Source: Cylindrotheca closterium (Eukaryota; Bacillariophyta; Bacillariophyceae; Bacillariales; Bacillariaceae). From it: DNA of 64,000 nt. Made by a program: the position numbers and the translations under genes. This document shows positions 59,283 to 64,000 of the stretch, piece after piece. The stretch lies in the NCBI GenBank assembly GCA_933822405.4, contig CAKOGP040000002.1, positions 64,599-128,598 on the forward strand, in the 5' to 3' direction. How positions within the stretch are numbered: the first letter of the stretch is position 1; each line of letters starts with the position of its first letter. The notes beneath the pieces were generated by a model. It saw only the letters and a list, made by a program, of their open reading frames with translations, did not search any database and was not told the origin of the DNA.

Positions 59283-61095
59283 TTATAACGAAGCAAAGAA
59301 ATCATCCAAATCGTCTTCATCTTTGCCGTCTTCATCTTTGCCGTTGTCATCTCCCGTTTCTGGCTTACTTGTTCCTTCTTCTACCCCCATGGCAGATTCT
59401 TCTTTATTTTCCAATTCTTCGGCGTTCTCTTCCACTGCTGCTGGTGCTGCTGGTGCTGCTGGTGCTGCTGGTGCTGCTGGTGCTGCTGTCTGTGAATCCT
59501 CAGCACCGGCCTTTCCATAGTAGTTTGGTGGTGCCTCTTTCTTTTTTCGCAGTTGATAAAATGGATCGGATGGCTCCACCTTGATGCAAGTTCCACAGGA
59601 CAATTCCGCTCCATTCATCTTTTATAAAATGGATTGTTGTCATGTTGTTCAAAGTTAGAAACGAAAGAAGAAAAAGCGCATACATACATACATGGGTTGA
59701 TTGATTGATTCAATGATTCATTCATTCATACAAACCGAAGTTGCCAAAGGATGGCGACAAGCAACGAATGCGATGAACAAACGCGATCGCAGGACCGGAA
59801 GGTCTCACCACAATGTTGACAGCAGAGCAGACACAAGGAATACTATTCGGACTGAACAGTCCAGTCCAAGAAATAATTCAAGACATACGCACCTGAGAAC
59901 AAACTGCTTCGACAATCGATGACTTGACATCCGCCGGACCACGGTCGTCGTCCATACCACTACTAATACTGGTATTGTAAATCACCAGGGCGTCTCCCTT
60001 TGGCTGTCCAGTTCGTTTGTCCATGTAGAAATGAATCTTTCGTAAGCTTCCATAGGATCCAAAGAGAGCTCGCATCAGTTCTTCGGACACTGATCCATCT
60101 GTTGGTAGATTGGACACGTAAATGGCGACAGAGGACGAGGAATCTTGTTGTCCCTGAGTTCGTTTGCGTTTGCGTTCGGCCTTTTGCCGCTGTTGGGTCC
60201 CAATCCCCGCCACGGTAAAGGAGTAGTCCTTGTTGCGTACCGTCGCATAGGCTTTGGCGCGATCCTGCAGAACTTGTGCGTGATAGCTTTCCATCTCCGA
60301 GTGATAGCGTTCCGTGTTTTGGAGTTGCTTGGCTTGGGCTTTCAATCGTTCTTCTCCGACGCGAGCGACATATTCAAAGTTCCGGAATATCGCTTTTTCG
60401 TACTTTCGTTGCAACTTTTCGAAACAAACCCTTCTCCGCCGGGCCCATTCTTCCGGTGGCAGTGCATCTAGCGACAGGAGATGGCCATCGTTGCCGCTCA
60501 TCATCTGCAACTTTTGATTCTCCAAAATGGCCAAAGCCTTACTTCGTCCTATTTCAGCTACCTTTTGAATTTGAGATTCTTCCATTCGCTTCGATGCTCC
60601 AAATTGTTTCAAGATTTCCAGCGCCTTATTGCGTCCTTCTTCTATTTGCTGCTGTTGCTGCTGCAAAGCAGAAGTGTCTACTACTTCTGTTTGAGGAATG
60701 GATATGGTACGAGGAGGACCATCTACCAGTGGGCTTGGGAAAGATGGAAGCATTTGGGAATGTTGTAGATATGCAGGCATGGACCCAGATGGTTCTGATA
60801 CACCAACAGGAAGCGGTGGAAGTCCAGGAGGAACTGTGCTCTCCTTCCCAATGGCGAAGGTTGCGTGATCGGATGGGGTTTCATTGGCGGTCACATCAGT
60901 CATAGGAACAAAGTTAACTTCACCAGTTCTTAAATGGTCACCATACACGTCATATCCGTAGGTATTGGGGGTGCTTGGCGATTGCTGTTTTCCATAGTAT
61001 TGCTGATATGGGTTGCTGCTTTCTGTTGAATATGATTGCTGCGCTGGGTTTGACGTTGCATAATATCCTAATCCAACGAAACTATGGGAGTCCAT
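59283..61095 (-). CDS. RRM-containing RNA-binding protein, 512 aa
   Basis: Exon 1 is 59893-61095, intron 59619-59892 (274 bp, GTGCGT and AAAAG ends, phase 0), exon 2 59283-59618. The two halves must be joined: the second starts with MNGAELSCGTCIKVEPSDP, which completes the RRM begun at the end of exon 1. The frame opens upstream at TTG 61155; ATG 61095 is used. Residues about 1-60 are Tyr/Gln/Ser-rich, residues about 155-215 contain two similar ALEILKQF and ALAILENQ helices, and about 225-310 is a coiled coil. The single RRM (about 330-430) has YVSNLPTDGSVSEELM as RNP2 and KGDALVIYN as RNP1. The C-terminus has an Ala/Pro repeat from the GCTGGT minisatellite and ends DDLDDFFASL. It resembles U2-snRNP-associated factors such as TAT-SF1/CUS2, but this is not certain. 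Confidence 0.82.
59436..59488. repeat. Nine-base CTGCTGGTG minisatellite inside the RRM gene
   Basis: About five to six copies of the 9-bp unit CTGCTGGTG, coding for Ala-Pro-Ala on the minus strand; length can vary by slippage without breaking the frame. Confidence 0.85.
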
Positions 61096-62163
61096 GGGTT
61101 CGGTGCAACATGCAGTTTTACTGGGATTTAATGATGACGATGATGTATGGTACAAGCTGTTGTGTTGAGTTTTAAATGTTTGGATGGTTGATGATGTAAA
61201 AGTTCATTCGTATCGCGTGGGTTTGGAGAATGAAAAAAAGGAGATGTAGTCGACTAGTTCGACTGTTTGATTGTTCCAAATTGCACTCTACTGCACGTGT
61301 CTAACATAATGAACGTTTCAAACTATGGATAATCATGAAAAATGTCATGTCGCCATTTCTATGCTCGCCATTATAATATGCAGCATCGAGAAAGGATTAG
61401 AAGAAATGGTTCAAATTCTATTGGAAAAACAAAGGCCCCAAGCAAAGTGAGTTGAAAAATGTTCTATTCTGTAATTGTATGCCAGAGCAACCGATGCTTC
61501 GTTAGATAATGGAGTCAGGCCAAATAACGCAAAATAATTTAGATGAAATTACTCTGAAATAACCTTCAACTGTGTTACATACATCGTTCCACTCCTGGTT
61601 TGCAATCAAATACAAGGTCAGAAGTACCATCAAACGATAATGCTTGTCACCATGAATGTGCAGGTCAGCACCGTGATCTAGCGGTGCTTTCGCTTTCGTT
61701 TATTGACATCATGTGCATAGTGAGTGGCTTCTTGATATCATCTTAACAGAAAAATAGATATATATCTCCTTTCCTGCATGGCGGAGATTTTCTCACGTTT
61801 CTCACGCCAAAGAAATGAAGGAAGTATGTGATGTAGCCCAGCCTGCTTGATCTTTCATTTAGTGTTGATATTTAGGGCACTATGGTCAGGTAGCCAGGCC
61901 ATTCACGGTGGGTGAACGTTTAATCTCCTGAATAAATCTCAATTCGTCCGTGAACCAACAATTAGCTTACACTAGATCTCGCCATTTAGGGTCCGTGAAT
62001 CAATGAACATTCAATCTTTAAATGAATCGATTTAAAGGCAGAATGGCATGTGAACTCCATTTAACAAAAAATGAAGGCAAACCTTCACATCTGCAGTAAG
62101 ACGGATCTGATATCTTGTCTTGCGCAATTTCGAATCATTTTTGAATGATCATCATCATCAACA
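61096..62163. other. Long intergenic region, one hairpin
   Basis: 1068 bp of AT-rich sequence between divergent genes. A perfect 7-bp hairpin AGCACCG-TGATCTAG-CGGTGCT lies at 61667-61688, and related GTCCGTGAA motifs occur around 61947 and 61990. No supported frame, tRNA or snRNA. Confidence 0.45.
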
Positions 62164-64000
62164 ATGATGAATACCATGTTGAGGCTTATCTTGCTCCTCC
62201 AAGCGTTGTACACGACAACGTCGAGTGACTCCAACACATTACAGCAGATACGACAAGTTGGACAGAATGAGCAAAGCAGACCGCATGTTATTGACGGTCG
62301 GATATTAACAGAAGAACTTACACCACAACACACAACCTCATCATGCAACGGGTTCCTTGGGCTCCCTTGCCTCTGTAATGGAGAATCTGAACAAACTGGA
62401 GTTCGGGGTTTTTTCTGTCAACTCGAAACTCGTGTTGAAAGAAGGACTGCTTGGTTGTACCGCTACTTTGGAAGAAGGCAAGAGCAAAAGAAAGTTAGCT
62501 TGGCTCAGCACTGCGATTACGATGATCCGAACAAGATTAAGTTCTGCCCCCCAGTCAACGTTAGATCGAGGCTTGCTGTGAACCATAACCCCAATCTGCC
62601 TTACAATGGCCCCATGAGCAATGCCAGCGAAGCATTGCCTTCCAAGTGCCTGGAAGATCCTGACGATCCAGATTGCAGGAAACTTACAAGAAACGATTCC
62701 AGTTCCATATCCAGCAGTGGCAGCCGCCCTGCTGCTCAAGCAGCTACCGTTGCTTCCAGCAGCAATTCTGGTGTCTCTCGTTGTTTGCAAGAAGGCAAGA
62801 TCAAGCTCATATCTGAGGACGCAAATGTTGGACTACCTGCTGGCGCAGTGGAAGTAGTCAGCTCCGAGGACAGCTCAGTTACTTTCAAGATCACCCAGCT
62901 ATGGAAGTCTTCAAGGGCAGGGTGGATCCAGCCTGCGTACAAGAAAGATGGCAAGACTTGCGATCTCGAAGATCGACTATCGTCTGCGGATGGTGGCTTC
63001 TCTGTGCAATTCAAAGCTGAGTGTCTTGGAAGCAAGGCCGCACTTGATCTGTATGTGCAAGATAGCACCTTTGTCGGTGCCCATGCAAGCGATTTTCACG
63101 ATTGTTTGGACTGGAGTTCAGCTGTTGCCCTCTATTCCTTTGAATTGGCGTGTGATGGAAGCAACTTGTGCGCTGTCAGTGCTGAGCAAAGTGATGAGAC
63201 CACTAGCAATGATGAGACCACTAGTGATGATGAACCGACACTGGCGCCTACGACCTTGGCTCCGCACCACTTCGTCTCGAAGACTCCTTCTGGAGCACTC
63301 TCAACAAGTTCTCCTACGAAGGATATGTGTTACGGAAATATGTTGAAGAGCAATGGAAAATTCTGCCACTCTGAGATGCCTTCTGTTTCTGCAGAACCTT
63401 CGGAGCAACCCACAGGTTTCGGTCCTGACTTCGAGGGCGAGGAACAGCGTCCCTCAAGTGATGCCCCTAGCGACGTTCCAAGTCAGGCTCCTACCAACCT
63501 TTCGAGTGATTCTCCAAGTGACGTCCCTAGTCAGGCACCAACTGGTCCATACGTGAGTGATATGCCAAGTGATGTTCCCAGTCAGACACCAACAGACCTT
63601 TCGAGTGATGTACCTAGTGATGTTCCAAGCCAAACTCCAACAGATCTTTCGAGTGATGCACCCAGCGATGTTCCAAGTCAGACACCAACAAATCTTTCGA
63701 GCGATGCGCCCAGTGATGTACCTAGTCAAACTCCAACAGATCTTTCGAGTGATGCACCCAGCGATGTTCCAAGTCAGACACCAACAGATCTTTCGAGCGA
63801 TGCGCCCAGTGACGTGCCAAGCCAAACTCCCACAGGTCTTTCGAGTGATGTACCCAGTGATGTGCCAAGTCAAACACCTACAGACCTTTCTAGTGATTCA
63901 CCCAGTGACGTGCCAAGCCAAACTCCCACAGATCTTTCGAGTGATGCACCAAGTGATGTGCCAAGTCAGATACCAACAGGTCTTTCAAGTGACGCACCCA
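62164..64000 (+). CDS. Secreted Ser/Pro/Asp-repeat protein, C-terminus cut by window edge (612+ codons)
   Basis: A continuous frame from ATG 62164 to the right edge with no stop. Residues 1-20 are a signal peptide (MNTMLRLILLLQALYTTTSS). Residues about 60-120 contain a Cys-rich stretch (SCNGFLGLPCLCNGESEQTG). About 210-340 is a domain with SRCLQEGKIKLISED, GWIQPAYKKDGKTCDLEDRL and ECLGSKAALDLYVQ, with paired Cys and an immunoglobulin-like beta pattern. From residue about 430 the protein becomes 16-residue repeats of the type SSDAPSDVPSQTPTDL, running off the edge. Such repeats with many Ser, Thr and Pro are characteristic of diatom surface and cell-wall proteins and are often O-glycosylated. 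Location outside the cell is inferred from the signal and repeats; function is unknown. Confidence 0.85.
   Translation, partial: MMNTMLRLILLLQALYTTTSSDSNTLQQIRQVGQNEQSRPHVIDGRILTEELTPQHTTSSCNGFLGLPCLCNGESEQTGVRGFFCQLETRVERRTAWLYRYFGRRQEQKKVSLAQHCDYDDPNKIKFCPPVNVRSRLAVNHNPNLPYNGPMSNASEALPSKCLEDPDDPDCRKLTRNDSSSISSSGSRPAAQAATVASSSNSGVSRCLQEGKIKLISEDANVGLPAGAVEVVSSEDSSVTFKITQLWKSSRAGWIQPAYKKDGKTCDLEDRLSSADGGFSVQFKAECLGSKAALDLYVQDSTFVGAHASDFHDCLDWSSAVALYSFELACDGSNLCAVSAEQSDETTSNDETTSDDEPTLAPTTLAPHHFVSKTPSGALSTSSPTKDMCYGNMLKSNGKFCHSEMPSVSAEPSEQPTGFGPDFEGEEQRPSSDAPSDVPSQAPTNLSSDSPSDVPSQAPTGPYVSDMPSDVPSQTPTDLSSDVPSDVPSQTPTDLSSDAPSDVPSQTPTNLSSDAPSDVPSQTPTDLSSDAPSDVPSQTPTDLSSDAPSDVPSQTPTGLSSDVPSDVPSQTPTDLSSDSPSDVPSQTPTDLSSDAPSDVPSQIPTGLSSDAP
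63451..64000 (+). repeat. 48-bp (16-residue) coding repeat, about 11 units
   Basis: Starting near 63454 the unit TCGAGTGATGCACCCAGTGA plus the rest (48 bp) repeats to the window edge, with drift at third positions and an irregular third unit (PYVSDM in place of DLSSDA). The residue variants are mainly DA/DV/DS and QT/QA/QI. Confidence 0.9.

Noticed and set aside
1..64000. CRISPR arrays, insertion sequences, phage or plasmid features
   Set aside because: Introns, plastid-targeting peptides and gene content are eukaryotic; no direct-repeat/spacer arrays or transposase genes were seen.

Overview
The window reads as nuclear DNA of a diatom (a photosynthetic stramenopile with a red-algal-type complex plastid). 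Genes are compact and close together. Introns are short (about 53-274 bp) with GT-AG ends; those I could reconstruct all restore an open frame. Several proteins begin with a signal peptide followed directly by Phe or Trp (A-F, G-F, G-W, S-W junctions), the classic diatom plastid-targeting signature. Gene content fits as well: a zeaxanthin epoxidase, a fused indole-glycerol-phosphate synthase/PRA isomerase, a Ser/Pro/Asp-repeat surface protein, and an NPL4 that carries a signal peptide. No tRNA, rRNA, CRISPR array, transposase or other mobile element was recognised. Species cannot be fixed from the sequence alone.

Layout. 0-5 kb: 5' part of proteasome ATPase Rpt3 (cut by the left edge), an LRR protein, and a ribokinase fused to a sugar-isomerase-type TIM barrel. 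5-15.5 kb: splicing factor CWC22, a TauE/SafE transporter, an armadillo-repeat protein, a Tdp1-like phosphodiesterase, a small plastid protein and a BCL7-like protein. 15.8-19.4 kb: a lineage-specific stretch with two unknown genes and decaying paralogous fragments. 19.7-36.8 kb: Rpt4, CRAL-TRIO, zeaxanthin epoxidase, a thioredoxin-like ferredoxin, an MsrB-like protein, two unknown genes, a PLAC8-like membrane protein, a helical-repeat protein, a second FAD monooxygenase and a TPR protein ending in a CaaX box. 37.5-51 kb: NEP1/EMG1, a 7-exon GH3 glucosidase with a 39-bp micro-exon, a SET-domain protein, a thylakoid-lumen protein, a secretory CK2-like kinase, a GNAT, NPL4 and IGPS-PRAI. 51-64 kb: a plastid protein with a duplicated 3' end, ribosomal L35, a PHD-like protein, a small secreted coiled-coil protein, Hikeshi, an RRM protein and the repeat-rich surface protein (cut by the right edge).

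There are no operons. Neighbours alternate strands, giving many divergent pairs with intergenic gaps of about 130-360 bp. A TACCGGTA palindrome recurs in five upstream regions. Functionally the window mixes housekeeping genes (proteasome, ribosome, splicing, DNA repair) with plastid functions (xanthophyll cycle, tryptophan synthesis, probable periplastidal import machinery). Multi-exon models were built by hand: donor and acceptor sites were read directly and phase was checked by arithmetic, but no transcript evidence is available. Many open frames begin at a non-ATG codon; starts were moved to the first plausible ATG.
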